DNA of 64,000 bases from CAWJPY01 sp963844865 (GCA_963844865.1 CAWJPY010000006.1:124001-188000), one strand, 5' to 3'; positions 7,493 through 17,150 are shown, counted from the first letter of the stretch. Numbers and translations are program-made. Notes: a model not told the origin generated them from the sequence alone.

Positions 7493-9004
7493 ATGCAGAC
7501 GCGAACCGACGCCCTCTCGGGCACGGTGTACATCCCCGACACCTCCGCCCTCATCGAGAACCCGGACGCCCTCGACCGCCTGCTGACGGGCGGCAACGTG
7601 GTGGTGCTGCTGCACCAGGTCCTGGAGGAGCTGGGGCGGCTGCAGACCTCCCGCACCAAGCCCGACGGAGTCCGTCACGCCGCCCGCCAGGTGACCCGCA
7701 AGATGCTCGAGTACCGGCGCAGCCAGCTCATCAACCACGGCGTGGAGGCGGTCCTCCGCCACGAGGCCGCCCCGGAGGTGTTCGTGCGCACGCCGGCGGG
7801 CGGCGTCCTCGCCTGGGAGCCGGACGGCGGGGTGAGCGAGCCCTACTCCGGGGAGACCGGCGACAACCACATTCTGGCCAGCGCGCGCCACATCGCCGGC
7901 GTGGCCCAGTCCAACGGCAACCCGGGCTTCCAGGTGGTGGTGATCTCCGAGGACTCCAACCTGCTCCTGAAGTGCGACGCCGCCGGCGTGGCCGCCGAGA
8001 ACCTGCGCTACGGCAAGGTGAGCCTGGAGAGCGTGGACGAGGTCTACCGGGGCGTCGTCCGGGCCGAGCTCTCCGAGGGCGACCTGCAGCGTTTCTTCGA
8101 CAGCGCGGCGCCCGGCCAACGCTGGCTGCCCCTGTCCGCGGCCCGCACCCCCGAGCCCGTGGAGCTCCTGCCCAACATGGGCGTGGTGCTCAGCGCGGGC
8201 GAGGAGACCATCATCACCCGCGCCAACCCGGCCCAGGAGCGGCTGGAGGACCTCCGCTACGCCCAGTACTGGGACCGCAAGCGGAACGTGTACCGGCCGC
8301 GGCCGATCCTCTCCTTCAGCCCCCGTGACGCGGAGCAGACCCTGGCCATCGAGTTCCTGCTCGATCCGAGCGTCCAGCTGGTGGTGCTGGACGGCCCCGC
8401 CGGCTCCGGCAAGACCCGCATGATGGTGGCCACCGGCCTCTACATGCTGGTGGGCCAGCCCTCCACGTGGCGGGTGGCACCCCAGTCCGAGCCCCTGTCC
8501 CCCGACTACGGCTACGACAGCGGCATGCTCCTGCTGCGCCCCGAGCACGCCTCCAGCCAGTACGAGCTGGGCTACCTCCCGGGGGACTACGAGAGCAAGC
8601 TGACCCCCTGGCTGGAGCCCTTCTTCCAGGCCATCCGCGCCCTCTCGTTGACCAACGAGCACGACTTCATGGAGGAGCTGCGCTCCTCCAACCGGCTGAC
8701 CATGATCTCCACCTCCATGCTGCGGGGCCTGGACATCGAGCGCTCCATCGTGCTCGTGGACGAGCTCCAGAACGGGGACCGCCACCTGGCCAAGACGCTC
8801 ATGAGCCGCTTCTGCGCCAGCTCCAAGGTGATCCTGGCCGGCTCCCTGGACCCGATCCAGATCGACAACCCCTACGTGGACTGGCGGTCCAACGCCCTGA
8901 CCCGCATCAAGGAGACCTACCGCGGCTTCGGGGCGGAGGTGGCCCAGGTCCGCCTGGAGCACAACTACCGGGGACCCATCTCCACGCGCGCCGACGAGCT
9001 GTAG
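7493..9004 (+). CDS. PIN-PhoH family ATPase (PhoH2/YlaK-like)
   Basis: The 503-residue protein joins an N-terminal PIN ribonuclease domain to a PhoH-type ATPase. The PIN part (about residues 10-150) has the acidic residues in YIPDTSALIEN and GDNHILASAR. The PhoH part has Walker A GPAGSGKTRM near residue 300 and Walker B IVLVDELQN near residue 420, followed by a conserved C-terminal arginine-containing strand. PhoH2 proteins are reported to unwind and cleave RNA. The C-terminus NYRGPISTRADEL is slightly shorter than in many relatives. It is a single-gene unit, convergent with osmC. Confidence 0.88.
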   Translation: MQTRTDALSGTVYIPDTSALIENPDALDRLLTGGNVVVLLHQVLEELGRLQTSRTKPDGVRHAARQVTRKMLEYRRSQLINHGVEAVLRHEAAPEVFVRTPAGGVLAWEPDGGVSEPYSGETGDNHILASARHIAGVAQSNGNPGFQVVVISEDSNLLLKCDAAGVAAENLRYGKVSLESVDEVYRGVVRAELSEGDLQRFFDSAAPGQRWLPLSAARTPEPVELLPNMGVVLSAGEETIITRANPAQERLEDLRYAQYWDRKRNVYRPRPILSFSPRDAEQTLAIEFLLDPSVQLVVLDGPAGSGKTRMMVATGLYMLVGQPSTWRVAPQSEPLSPDYGYDSGMLLLRPEHASSQYELGYLPGDYESKLTPWLEPFFQAIRALSLTNEHDFMEELRSSNRLTMISTSMLRGLDIERSIVLVDELQNGDRHLAKTLMSRFCASSKVILAGSLDPIQIDNPYVDWRSNALTRIKETYRGFGAEVAQVRLEHNYRGPISTRADEL

Positions 9005-9007
9005 AAG

Positions 9008-9094
9008 GACGTTAGACGTAAGACGTTAGAAGTCCGCCCACCCGCCCGGTCCGCCCTCGTCCCCTCTTCTACCTTCTAACTTCTAACTTCTAAC
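9008..9094. repeat. Inverted cluster of GTTAGA(A)G heptamer-like repeats
   Basis: The left side (9008-9032) carries GACGTTAGAC-type units ending GTTAGAAG. The right side (9066-9094) carries three CTTCTAAC-type units in the opposite orientation. The arms can pair into a stem between the convergent phoH-like and osmC-like genes. The right arm runs into the last codons and stop of osmC. A bidirectional terminator role is likely. Confidence 0.6.
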
Positions 9095-9484
9095 GATGGT
9101 CTCCACCGTCATTTCGGGGGGCGCTTCCATGGTCCGCTTCACGGTGCACTTGGCGGCGGCGCGAACCAGCGCGTCGTGGTACTTGGCGGGGAAGCTCTCC
9201 GGGACGAAGATGCGAATACCGATCTTGGTCAGCCGGCCCTTGTCGCCGCGCTCCCATGACTGTTCCAGGCTGATCCCCTCGGCGGGAATGTCCCGCCTCT
9301 GACAGAAGCCGAGCACGTAGATGCCGGCACAGGTGGCCAGGGAGGCCAGGAAGAGATCGAAGGGCTCCGGCGCCGTCCCCTCGCCGCCGTTGTCCGGCCC
9401 CTGGTCCGTCGCGATCTCGAAGCGCCCATAGTGGGCGTGCACGCGCTTGCCCCCCGGAAAGCTCACACTCATCTCTTGGCTCAT
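9083..9484 (-). CDS. OsmC-family protein
   Basis: The 133-residue protein has the OsmC/Ohr fold signature: EPFDLFLASLATCAGIYV on the central helix and AAAKCTVKRTM near the C-terminus, with one cysteine in each for thiol peroxidase chemistry. It also has an extra Cys in GFCQRR. OsmC proteins reduce organic hydroperoxides. This member, with the GFCQRRDIPAEGISLEQ segment, resembles the uncharacterised OsmC-like subgroup more than Ohr. Its ATG overlaps the tlyA stop by four bases, so it is the last gene of the long minus-strand run. Its final codons are made from the repeated GTTAGAAG motif. Confidence 0.82.
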   Translation of the reverse strand: MSQEMSVSFPGGKRVHAHYGRFEIATDQGPDNGGEGTAPEPFDLFLASLATCAGIYVLGFCQRRDIPAEGISLEQSWERGDKGRLTKIGIRIFVPESFPAKYHDALVRAAAKCTVKRTMEAPPEMTVETIVRS

Positions 9485-10275
9485 GAATCCTCCACATCGA
9501 GGTGCCCCGGGCCGCCGTCCCCCGGCGTCTCCGCCTCGGGGCTCAGCTTCCCAAACACCGCCAGCTCCTCCTGATTCCCCTTGGGCCCGCGGACCGCGGA
9601 CGGCACGGTCCCCTCCAGGACGAGCCCCAGGGCGGCCAGGGCACCCACCACCTCGTCCACGACCCGCCGTCGCACCGCCTCGTCGCGCACCACCCCCCCG
9701 GAGGCCACCTCCTGCCGGCCGGCCTCGAACTGGGGCTTCACCAGGCAGATCAGGCGGCCTCCGGGCCTCAGGTGGGGCAGCAGGGCGGGCACCACCAGGC
9801 GCAGGGAGATGAAGGACACGTCCACGGTGACGAGATCCACCGGAAAGGGCAGGTCCTCCGGCGCCAGGTGACGGGCGTTCACCCCCTCCATCACCACCAC
9901 CCGGGGATCCTGACGGAGGCGCCAGGCGAGCTGGCCACGGCCCACGTCCAGGGCGATGACCCGACGCGCCCCCCGCTGGAGCAGCAGATCGGTGAAGCCG
10001 CCGGTGGAGGCGCCCACATCCAGGCAGTCGAGCCCGTCCACCGCGATGGCGAAGGCGTCCAGGGCCGTGGCCAGCTTGAGGGCCCCCCGCGAGACGTACG
10101 GGTGGTCCGGCTGGACCAGCTCCAGGCCCGCATCCTCCGCCACCTGGGTGCCGGCCTTGGTGACGGTCGTACCGTCCACCCGCACCCGCCCGGCGAGGAT
10201 GAGCGCCTGGGCCCGGGCCCGGGACGGCACCAGCCCCCGCTCGGTCAGGAGCACGTCAAGCCGGCGCTTGCCCAT
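9481..10275 (-). CDS. tlyA: TlyA-type rRNA 2'-O-methyltransferase
   Basis: The 264-residue enzyme is predicted to methylate ribose 2'-OH of cytidines in 16S and/or 23S rRNA. Residues 1-60 form an S4 RNA-binding domain (MGKRRLDVLLTERGL...RVRVDG). The following FtsJ/RrmJ-like Rossmann domain has the SAM motif DVGASTGGFTD near residue 86 and a catalytic lysine in VKPQFEA. The TlyA family is also annotated as hemolysin A, but the rRNA role is the established one. It begins 18 bases after the preceding glycosyltransferase stop and overlaps osmC by four bases. Confidence 0.92.
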   Translation of the reverse strand: MGKRRLDVLLTERGLVPSRARAQALILAGRVRVDGTTVTKAGTQVAEDAGLELVQPDHPYVSRGALKLATALDAFAIAVDGLDCLDVGASTGGFTDLLLQRGARRVIALDVGRGQLAWRLRQDPRVVVMEGVNARHLAPEDLPFPVDLVTVDVSFISLRLVVPALLPHLRPGGRLICLVKPQFEAGRQEVASGGVVRDEAVRRRVVDEVVGALAALGLVLEGTVPSAVRGPKGNQEELAVFGKLSPEAETPGDGGPGHLDVEDS

Positions 10276-10293
10276 CCCCGCCCACCGCCGCGG

Positions 10294-13200
10294 TCATTCC
10301 GAGAGCCGGAAGTGCACGAGGCGGCTCTCCGCGGTCTCGGCGGCCACGATCTCGCCTCCCGGCAGCACCGCCATCGCCGTGACTCCCGGCAGGCCTGTCC
10401 GCACCCGACGGGGCGCCAGCCTCCCCGCGGGATCGATGGCCCACACCTCGCCGGGTCGGGGGGCGCTGGCCAGCAACCGACCGTCAGCCCCCACCACCAG
10501 GTACCCTTCCTGCTGCTGACCTTCACTCCAGCCCGGGACCTCGAGACGCCGCACCTCGGTCCACGCGGCCGGATCGATCAGCACCACCTCGCCCGCGGCG
10601 GGAGTCGCCGCCGCGAGCATCCCGCCGACCCATGCCAGGCCCACCACCGGGGCACCGAAGCGGAAGAGCTCCCGGCGCTGCCAGGACGGCGGGCGATACT
10701 CGAGCAGGCGGCGGTTGCCGGTGTCGGCCACGAGCAGCGTCGCATCCGGGGCCCACGCCAGGTCGCGCGGGCCGTAGAGATCCTCGCCGATCACCGCCAC
10801 CGTGCCGTCCGGCCTCAGGAGCTGGATGCGTCCGTTCCAGGTGTCGGCCACGGCCAGGGTGCCGTCCGGCGCCAGTGCGAGGCCCGAAGGCTCCCGGAAC
10901 TCGCCCGCGGCCTTCCCCTCGCGCCCAAACTGGTCGAGGCACGCGCCGCGGTAGGTGAACCAGGCGACGCGGTGGTGCCGGGTGTCCGCCACCGCGAACC
11001 AGCCCCCGGGGGACGACGCCAGGCCCCGCGGCTCCTCCAGGGGACCGCCGCCCGCCGGGGGCTGCCACGGCGAGCCGCACCCCTCGGCGACCTGCTGGAC
11101 CAGGGTGCCGTCCTCGAGCACCAGCCACAACCGCTCCCCGGAGCCGGCCAGGGCCGCGGGGGGAGCGAGCGCCGGGTACGGCCGCCGCCACGGCAAGGCT
11201 CCCCCCCCGCTCCGCAGCACGCCGCCGGCCGTCGACGCCCACAGGGTGCTGCCCTGCCAGGCCAGGGCCCGCACGCCCTCCAGGTCGGCCTCGGTGCGCC
11301 GCCACGCTCCACCGGACGACACCCACACGCCGGTTGCGTTGGCCATGGCGATCAGCCCACCCTGCGCCGCCGCCGCGGTCACGGGCCGCGGATCCACGGG
11401 ACGCCACTTCCCGCTGCCGTCGAAGCGCCAGAGGCCGTCCGCGCCCCAGGCCCAGAGTCGATCGCCGGCGGCGAGACCTGCGAGCCCCGCCACCCGCCCC
11501 AGGGGGCTCCAGCCGTCCCCGTCGAGGCGGAACACACGCCCGTCGCCGCACCCGAGCCAGGTCGTCCCCCCGCGCCTGGCCACCCCCACCGCCGGACAGG
11601 GTGGAGACGGCGGCGGCGACAGGGGCTGGCCCTGCGAATCGAGCGCCATCAGGCCGCCGTTCCGGAGCACGGCGGTCGCTCCACCCTGGTCCAGGGCCAG
11701 GGATCTCAGCACCGGCGTGCGCTCCACCGGCACCGTCCCGAGCGCCGTCATCCCGGGTGGGAGAGCGGACCGGCCGGGGGGCAAAGCCGTGATCCGGGAC
11801 GCCGCCCTCGTCATCGGCCGGACCTGGTAGAGGATGTCGCCACCCCTGCGAACCATGGCCACCACCCCCGGCACCCCGGCCAGGGGGTCGCCGGCGGCCA
11901 GCCCATAGGTGGACCGCTCCAGGTCGCCCAGGACCACCCAGCGCACGTGGTAGCGGTCCAGCACCGCCCGCCGCGCCAAGGGATCGCTGCCCCCGTAGAG
12001 CACGGTGAGATCGGCGTACCGCGCCTCGATCTCCTCAGGCGACTGCCCCCGCTGCTGCAGGTGCCACGGCCACCCCACCACGGTCGGCTGGCCCGTGTGC
12101 ATGGCGATCCTGGTGTACTCCGCGTAGGCGGTCTTGGCCGCCTCGGCCACCACGTCTCCCGGCCGGGCCATCCCCTCCAGGGCGCGAACGAAGAACCAGG
12201 TCTGGGGCCGCTCGGGGGCCAGATACGCCTGACCGTCCAGGGTCGGCCGCGGCGAGGAGATGCGCGGCTGCACCCAGCCCTGCGCCACCCCCAGGGGGAG
12301 GTTCACCAGGGCCACCGCCTCCAGGGGCAACCAGGCGAACAGGAGCAGGCGTCGGCGCCACCCGCCGCTGCGCAGCACGAGAACGCCGAGGGCGGCGGCG
12401 AGCAGCACCCACACGCCGTTGTAGATCTTGAACAGGGTGTTCATGCGGTCGATGACCGTGAAGCGCTCGCAGGCCGCCACCGCCAGCATGGCCAGCATGG
12501 CGAGGAACCAGACCATGCGCTGGATCCGCTCCTGGCGATCGGCAGCCGCAGCGGCGAACAGGACCGCCGCCCCCAAGGCCAGAGCGGCCGCCGAGGAGAG
12601 CGTCGCGAGCCCCAGCAACGCAGCCGCCACCGCCACGGGCACGACGGCGAGCAAACGCCCGCGGCCCCAGAGGAGGGCGACGGCCAACACCACGAGGGGC
12701 AGCAGGAAGACGCCGAAGTGGCGCAGGATCGCCCATGCGGGTGCGAAGTCCTGACGGGTCAGGAGCAGCAACCGGCCGCCCGCACCCGCTCCAATCCCCT
12801 GGACCAGCTCGACCACGAAGGGCAGGGTCGCCAGCACGCTCACCACACCGGCCACGGCGAGGCGCCCCAGGCCCCGAGCCGGCCGGGGAGCGGCCGCCAC
12901 GGTGGCCACCGCCAGCGTCGCCACGAGCACGAACAGGTCCCACGGGTTGGTCGCCACGAGGATGCCGGCGCTGACGCCGCACAGGGCCGCCGCCACCGGC
13001 CACCGCCGACCCTGGTGCACCGTGTGCCAGCCCCACAGGAGGGAGGCCAGGAGCACGGGCAGGGCGATGAAGTGCCCGTGGAGGTCCGCGAACAGGGCCG
13101 TCCACAGAGGGTACTCGTCGATGGCGAACCCCGGCACCACCCGCGACGTCGCCCACCACGCGTCGAACCAACGATGTCGGCTGAGCAGCTCGCCGAGCCA

Positions 13201-15882
13201 CGGCCACTGCAGGTTGCCGGTGAGAAGCACCAGAAGCGGCAGCAGGCCCGCCGCCAGCCAGCGTCGCCGCCGCCGCGCCACCAGCAGGGCGAAGGCCGCC
13301 AACAGGGCCGCGGACATGGCTGGGATCGCGGCGGCCATCAGGTTGTAGCCCACCGCGGCGCCGACGTTGGAGACGAGGATGGGGAAGGAGGCCAGGACCT
13401 CTCCGAAGTAGTAGTAGTGCAGCGGCATACCGGCCATCCACGGCTCGCCCGGAGGCCACGACGAGGCGCGGAGGAAGGCGTTGAGGAACGAGAAGTCCAT
13501 GGGCTTCTCACCCCAGTAGATGGCGGGGTTGATGGCGCGCACGAGGAGGAACAGCGCCCCCACGACCACCGCGGCCAGCAGGACCAGGCCCATGCCCCTG
13601 CGACGCCTCCGCCACAACCTGGCGGCCAGTCGCCGCTGGCGCCAGACGGCGATCCCCCCCGCCCCGGCCACGGCGAGCACGATCACCGTCGCCGTTGCCG
13701 GGCCCACCGCCCACAGGCCGAGCTCCGAGCCCAGCCACAGCAGCCAGGAGGGCGCGAGCCAGCCAGTCACAAGGCCCAGCGCGAGGCCGGCGTCGGGCCA
13801 CGAGCGCACCACGGGCAGCAGCAGGCCCCAGGCCGCCGCGCCGAGGACGGCGAAGAGGAGCAGCCACACCGTCACGTCGAAGGTCTGGCGGACACCGCCC
13901 GGTACCGCGGGCGGTCGCGGCAGGGGCGCCACGAAGCGCGCCTCCAGGGCGGTCGCCCCCATCCCCTCGAGGTAGGGCAGAGGCCGGCGGGTACGCTGGA
14001 CGAGAGCGTCCACGTCCACCGACTCGACCCGGCGCAGCACCACCACCCGCGGGAAATCGTAGTTGACGAAGCTCTCGTCGGCCCGCTGGATGTTCCTCTC
14101 GATGCCGAACAGGCGAGGGGCGCGGTCGAACCTGGCCAGGGGTTCGAAGCCCGCTTCGCCGGCCAGGAGCAGCCGGTACAGGCGACCGGTCCGCGGGTAC
14201 CGCTCGGGGTTGGCGAGCACGGTGCGGCGCACCCGGTTGGAGGTGAGGACCACCCAGTCGGCGGAGGCGAGGGCCTCACACCACTGGCGCACCTTGGCAT
14301 CGTCGTCGGGGAGCTCGTAGGAGGGGAGCTCGACGCTCCTGCCGACGGTCAGGGGCACGGTCTCGTCCCAGTGCTCGAAGGCCACCGTCTGCCGGGGCTC
14401 CACCATCATCTGCAGCCAGTCGCCGGCCGCACGGTGGGGATGGGGCGCGGCGAACCCCCACAACCACGTGACGCCCCACAGCACGGTGCCGGCCACCACC
14501 AACGGCACCGCGAGGCGCCGTTGACGCCGAGGGAGCCTGGTGAGGGCCCAGGCCGCCACCATGGCTGCCGGCACCACCAGGGGCTCCCAGTAGCGCAGGT
14601 ACTTGACCTGGAGCGTGGCCAGCCGGAGGCTCATGGGCACGAGCCAGGCCACGAGCAGGGCGAGCAGGACCATGCCCTCGTTCCAACGGCCCTCCAGCCA
14701 GCGCCGCCAGCGCCGTGCGAGCACCCACAGCGCCCACGCCGTGCCGCCGAGAGCCGTCCCGAGGAGCAGCGGTCCAAGGCCCCACCACCCCAGCTCCCGC
14801 AGGGGGTAGAGGAACGGCTCCGTCCCGTGGTAGACGCGGACGTAGGGGAGGTCGGCAGCGCCCGTCACCATGGCGACCTGCTCGCCCACCCCGCGCAGGT
14901 AGGCGGCGTTGAAGACAGGCCCGATGACCGGGGCGACACCGGGCGCCAGGGATGAGCCCGCCGGAGCCGGTCTGAGGGCGGCGCCGAGCAGGGTCCCGAT
15001 CGCCGCCACCAGGAGGACCGCCCCCGCGGTGGGGGCCGCGCGCTGCCAACCCCGCGGGACGGCTCCGGCTAGCCGCGCCAGCACCACGGCCAGAGCGCCT
15101 GCTCCCAGGAGGACCAGGGGTGGCCGCGCTCCGACCAGCGCCCACGGCTGCGCGAGCCAGAACGCCAGCAGGCCCGAGGTGAGGGCGATGGCTGCCAGCT
15201 CCACGACCCGCGCCCACGTCCTGCCGCGGAGGGCGAGGAGCACACCCAGCGCCAAGGGGAGGGCGAGGCCCAGGGAGGCCACCTTCACGGCCAGGGAGCA
15301 GCCCACCGCCACCCCGGCGGCGACCGCGGCGGGACGGCTGCCGCGCACGGCAACCCAGAACGCCGCGGCCAGGGCGAGGATGATCCAGAGGCTGTGATGG
15401 GCCTCCACCGTGGCGAAGTGGGCCTGCTGGATGTCCAGAGGAACCAACGCGCCGAGGAGCAGGAACACCACGCCGGCGCGGCGGCCCCAGACCCGTCTCG
15501 TCAACCACCACCCCACCACCAGGGCCAGCAGGCTGGCCCCAAGGGAGACCAGCCGCCCGCCCATCAGCAGGCGGTGGAAGGCGTCGCTCCCGCCGATGAG
15601 CACGGAGGCCGCCCGCACCGCCTGGAAGTGCAGGGACCCGTACGCATAGAAGCCGGGATCGGAGAACCAGCCGGCCAGGTGCTCCGACACGAAGACCACC
15701 TGCCGCTCGTCGGGGTGGTGGCTGGTGCCCAGGCCGGCGTCCCACCACAGGGTCGCGAGCCGCGGCACGAGGGCCAGCAGCACCAGGAGGAACACCCACG
15801 TCCGACGCTTCGCCACCCGTCGAGAGTACTCAATCCGGACTCCCGCGGGCAACGGGCGCTCAGCCGGTCCTGTGAGCGACAA
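10294..15882 (-). CDS. Giant GT-C glycosyltransferase / DUF2298 / beta-propeller fusion
   Basis: This 1862-residue polytopic membrane protein appears to join three parts. Residues about 25-640 resemble GT-C (GT39/ArnT-like) lipid-linked sugar transferases, with HHPDERQ after the first helix. Residues about 650-1340 match DUF2298 (the Chlor_Arch_YYY domain): the namesake HYYYFGE follows WPPGEPWMAG near residue 820, and MHTGQPTVVGWPWH plus VLGDLERSTYG lie near 1260-1320. Residues about 1370-1862 are a beta-propeller with NHL/SMP-like repeats (ADTWNGRIQLL, ADTGNRRLLEY). DUF2298 proteins are predicted membrane glycosyltransferases. The ATG at 15882 overlaps ispA by 23 bases; a GTG at 15816 in frame is an alternative start. 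Substrate and exact reaction are unknown. Confidence 0.8.
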   Translation of the reverse strand: MSLTGPAERPLPAGVRIEYSRRVAKRRTWVFLLVLLALVPRLATLWWDAGLGTSHHPDERQVVFVSEHLAGWFSDPGFYAYGSLHFQAVRAASVLIGGSDAFHRLLMGGRLVSLGASLLALVVGWWLTRRVWGRRAGVVFLLLGALVPLDIQQAHFATVEAHHSLWIILALAAAFWVAVRGSRPAAVAAGVAVGCSLAVKVASLGLALPLALGVLLALRGRTWARVVELAAIALTSGLLAFWLAQPWALVGARPPLVLLGAGALAVVLARLAGAVPRGWQRAAPTAGAVLLVAAIGTLLGAALRPAPAGSSLAPGVAPVIGPVFNAAYLRGVGEQVAMVTGAADLPYVRVYHGTEPFLYPLRELGWWGLGPLLLGTALGGTAWALWVLARRWRRWLEGRWNEGMVLLALLVAWLVPMSLRLATLQVKYLRYWEPLVVPAAMVAAWALTRLPRRQRRLAVPLVVAGTVLWGVTWLWGFAAPHPHRAAGDWLQMMVEPRQTVAFEHWDETVPLTVGRSVELPSYELPDDDAKVRQWCEALASADWVVLTSNRVRRTVLANPERYPRTGRLYRLLLAGEAGFEPLARFDRAPRLFGIERNIQRADESFVNYDFPRVVVLRRVESVDVDALVQRTRRPLPYLEGMGATALEARFVAPLPRPPAVPGGVRQTFDVTVWLLLFAVLGAAAWGLLLPVVRSWPDAGLALGLVTGWLAPSWLLWLGSELGLWAVGPATATVIVLAVAGAGGIAVWRQRRLAARLWRRRRRGMGLVLLAAVVVGALFLLVRAINPAIYWGEKPMDFSFLNAFLRASSWPPGEPWMAGMPLHYYYFGEVLASFPILVSNVGAAVGYNLMAAAIPAMSAALLAAFALLVARRRRRWLAAGLLPLLVLLTGNLQWPWLGELLSRHRWFDAWWATSRVVPGFAIDEYPLWTALFADLHGHFIALPVLLASLLWGWHTVHQGRRWPVAAALCGVSAGILVATNPWDLFVLVATLAVATVAAAPRPARGLGRLAVAGVVSVLATLPFVVELVQGIGAGAGGRLLLLTRQDFAPAWAILRHFGVFLLPLVVLAVALLWGRGRLLAVVPVAVAAALLGLATLSSAAALALGAAVLFAAAAADRQERIQRMVWFLAMLAMLAVAACERFTVIDRMNTLFKIYNGVWVLLAAALGVLVLRSGGWRRRLLLFAWLPLEAVALVNLPLGVAQGWVQPRISSPRPTLDGQAYLAPERPQTWFFVRALEGMARPGDVVAEAAKTAYAEYTRIAMHTGQPTVVGWPWHLQQRGQSPEEIEARYADLTVLYGGSDPLARRAVLDRYHVRWVVLGDLERSTYGLAAGDPLAGVPGVVAMVRRGGDILYQVRPMTRAASRITALPPGRSALPPGMTALGTVPVERTPVLRSLALDQGGATAVLRNGGLMALDSQGQPLSPPPSPPCPAVGVARRGGTTWLGCGDGRVFRLDGDGWSPLGRVAGLAGLAAGDRLWAWGADGLWRFDGSGKWRPVDPRPVTAAAAQGGLIAMANATGVWVSSGGAWRRTEADLEGVRALAWQGSTLWASTAGGVLRSGGGALPWRRPYPALAPPAALAGSGERLWLVLEDGTLVQQVAEGCGSPWQPPAGGGPLEEPRGLASSPGGWFAVADTRHHRVAWFTYRGACLDQFGREGKAAGEFREPSGLALAPDGTLAVADTWNGRIQLLRPDGTVAVIGEDLYGPRDLAWAPDATLLVADTGNRRLLEYRPPSWQRRELFRFGAPVVGLAWVGGMLAAATPAAGEVVLIDPAAWTEVRRLEVPGWSEGQQQEGYLVVGADGRLLASAPRPGEVWAIDPAGRLAPRRVRTGLPGVTAMAVLPGGEIVAAETAESRLVHFRLSE

Positions 15883-16768
15883 AGCCGGCGATGAGGGCGA
15901 GGCTCCCCCCGGGGCCTTCCAGCTCCCCCGCCAGCCCCTCCATCTCCTCCTCGAGCTCGGCCAGCCGCCGACGGGAGGCGTCCACCCCGTACAGCGTCAC
16001 ATACGTGAGCTTGCCGGCCGCGGCGTCCTTGCCGGGGGACTTGCCGAGCGCCGCGGCGCTGGCGGTGGCGTCGAGGATGTCGTCGGCGATCTGGAAGGCC
16101 AGCCCCAGCGCACCGCCGAAGCGGGCGAAACGATCGCGCTCGGCCGCGCTCGCGCCGGCCAGGATGGCCCCCAGTTCCACGGAGACCTGCAGGAGGCAGC
16201 CGGTCTTGTGGCGATGGATCCGCTCCAGGCGTTGGGCCGGTGGATCGCCGCCGGCTCCGCCCGCGATCTGCCCCGTCGCCTCCATGTCCTCCATCTGGCC
16301 CCCTACCATCCCTTCCGACGACACGGCCCGCGCCACCGCCTCCACGGCCTCCGCCCGACGCGGCGCCCACTCGTCGCCCAGGGGATGGCGGGCCAGCACC
16401 AGGAGTCCCTGGGTGAGGAGGGCGTCGCCCACCAGGACGGCCGTGGCCTCGTCGAAGGCCACATGGACGGTCGCCCGGCCCCGGCGCAGGACGTCGTTGT
16501 CCAGCGCCGGCAGGTCGTCGTGGACCAGGGAGTAGGTGTGGATGAGCTCGAGCCCGCAGGCGGCCTCGGCAATGGGCCCCGGATCTCCGGCGACCGCCCG
16601 GTAGGCGAGGCGGGCCAGGATCGGACGGACCCGTTTGCCGCCGGCGAACACCGCATACGCCATGGCCTCGTGCAGCCGCTGCGGCCAGCTCGAAGGGGCC
16701 GGCAGGACGCGCTCGAGCGCGCTCTCCACCTGCGCCCGCTCGGCCGCCAGCAGGGCCTGGACGCTCAC
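15860..16768 (-). CDS. ispA: Polyprenyl (farnesyl/geranylgeranyl) diphosphate synthase
   Basis: The 302-residue trans-isoprenyl diphosphate synthase condenses isopentenyl diphosphate onto an allylic diphosphate. It shows the substrate lysine/arginine segment GGKRVRP, the first Asp-rich motif in HDDLPALDND and the second in FQIADDILD. The two residues between the Asp pairs and the five-residue upstream window fit short-chain enzymes of the IspA type. The GTG start at 16768 overlaps the xseB stop (GTGA), as is common for xseB-ispA pairs. Its products would feed quinone and undecaprenyl synthesis. C15 versus C20 chain length cannot be decided by eye. Confidence 0.9.
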   Translation of the reverse strand: MSVQALLAAERAQVESALERVLPAPSSWPQRLHEAMAYAVFAGGKRVRPILARLAYRAVAGDPGPIAEAACGLELIHTYSLVHDDLPALDNDVLRRGRATVHVAFDEATAVLVGDALLTQGLLVLARHPLGDEWAPRRAEAVEAVARAVSSEGMVGGQMEDMEATGQIAGGAGGDPPAQRLERIHRHKTGCLLQVSVELGAILAGASAAERDRFARFGGALGLAFQIADDILDATASAAALGKSPGKDAAAGKLTYVTLYGVDASRRRLAELEEEMEGLAGELEGPGGSLALIAGFVAHRTG

Positions 16769-17022
16769 GAGACCTCCACGTCCAGGGGCTCGGTGCGGCT
16801 CTCGTCCTCCTCCCCGTCCCGCTCCAGGAGGCGGCTGACCCTCTGCTCCACCTCCTCGAGCCGGGTACGGCAGGCCTTCACCAGCTCCATGCCGCGCTCG
16901 AACAGGTCCAGGGCCTCCTCCAGGCCGACACCCTCGTCCTCCAGCCTGGCCACGATCTCCTCCAGCCGCGCCAGCTGATCCTCGAATCGCTCCTCGTTCT
17001 TCTTCGTCTCGGTATCTGTCAT
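16765..17022 (-). CDS. xseB: Exodeoxyribonuclease VII small subunit
   Basis: The 85-residue acidic helical protein carries the XseB signature FEDQLARLEEIVARLEDEGVGLEEALDLFERGMEL. Several XseB chains wrap the coiled-coil stalk of XseA to form ExoVII, which degrades single-stranded DNA from both ends. It lies downstream of xseA with 128 bases between and is coupled to ispA by a four-base overlap. The C-terminal dozen residues are an acidic tail. Confidence 0.92.
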   Translation of the reverse strand: MTDTETKKNEERFEDQLARLEEIVARLEDEGVGLEEALDLFERGMELVKACRTRLEEVEQRVSRLLERDGEEDESRTEPLDVEVS

Positions 17023-17150
17023 CTCTCGCTCCCACGATCCGCCCCAGAGCCGAGCGGAGAAGACGAATGCCGTCCTCCCGCCCCGGCCCTCGACGTCGGA
17101 GTCTGCCCGGTCATGATGCCTTCACGCGCCACGCACGCCTCCTCCAGCCA

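Noticed and set aside
9502..14955. A 1817-codon open frame on the plus strand
   Set aside because: It is antisense to tlyA and the giant glycosyltransferase gene and is made of Pro/Arg/His/Gln-rich low-complexity residues, as expected for the opposite strand of GC-rich coding DNA.
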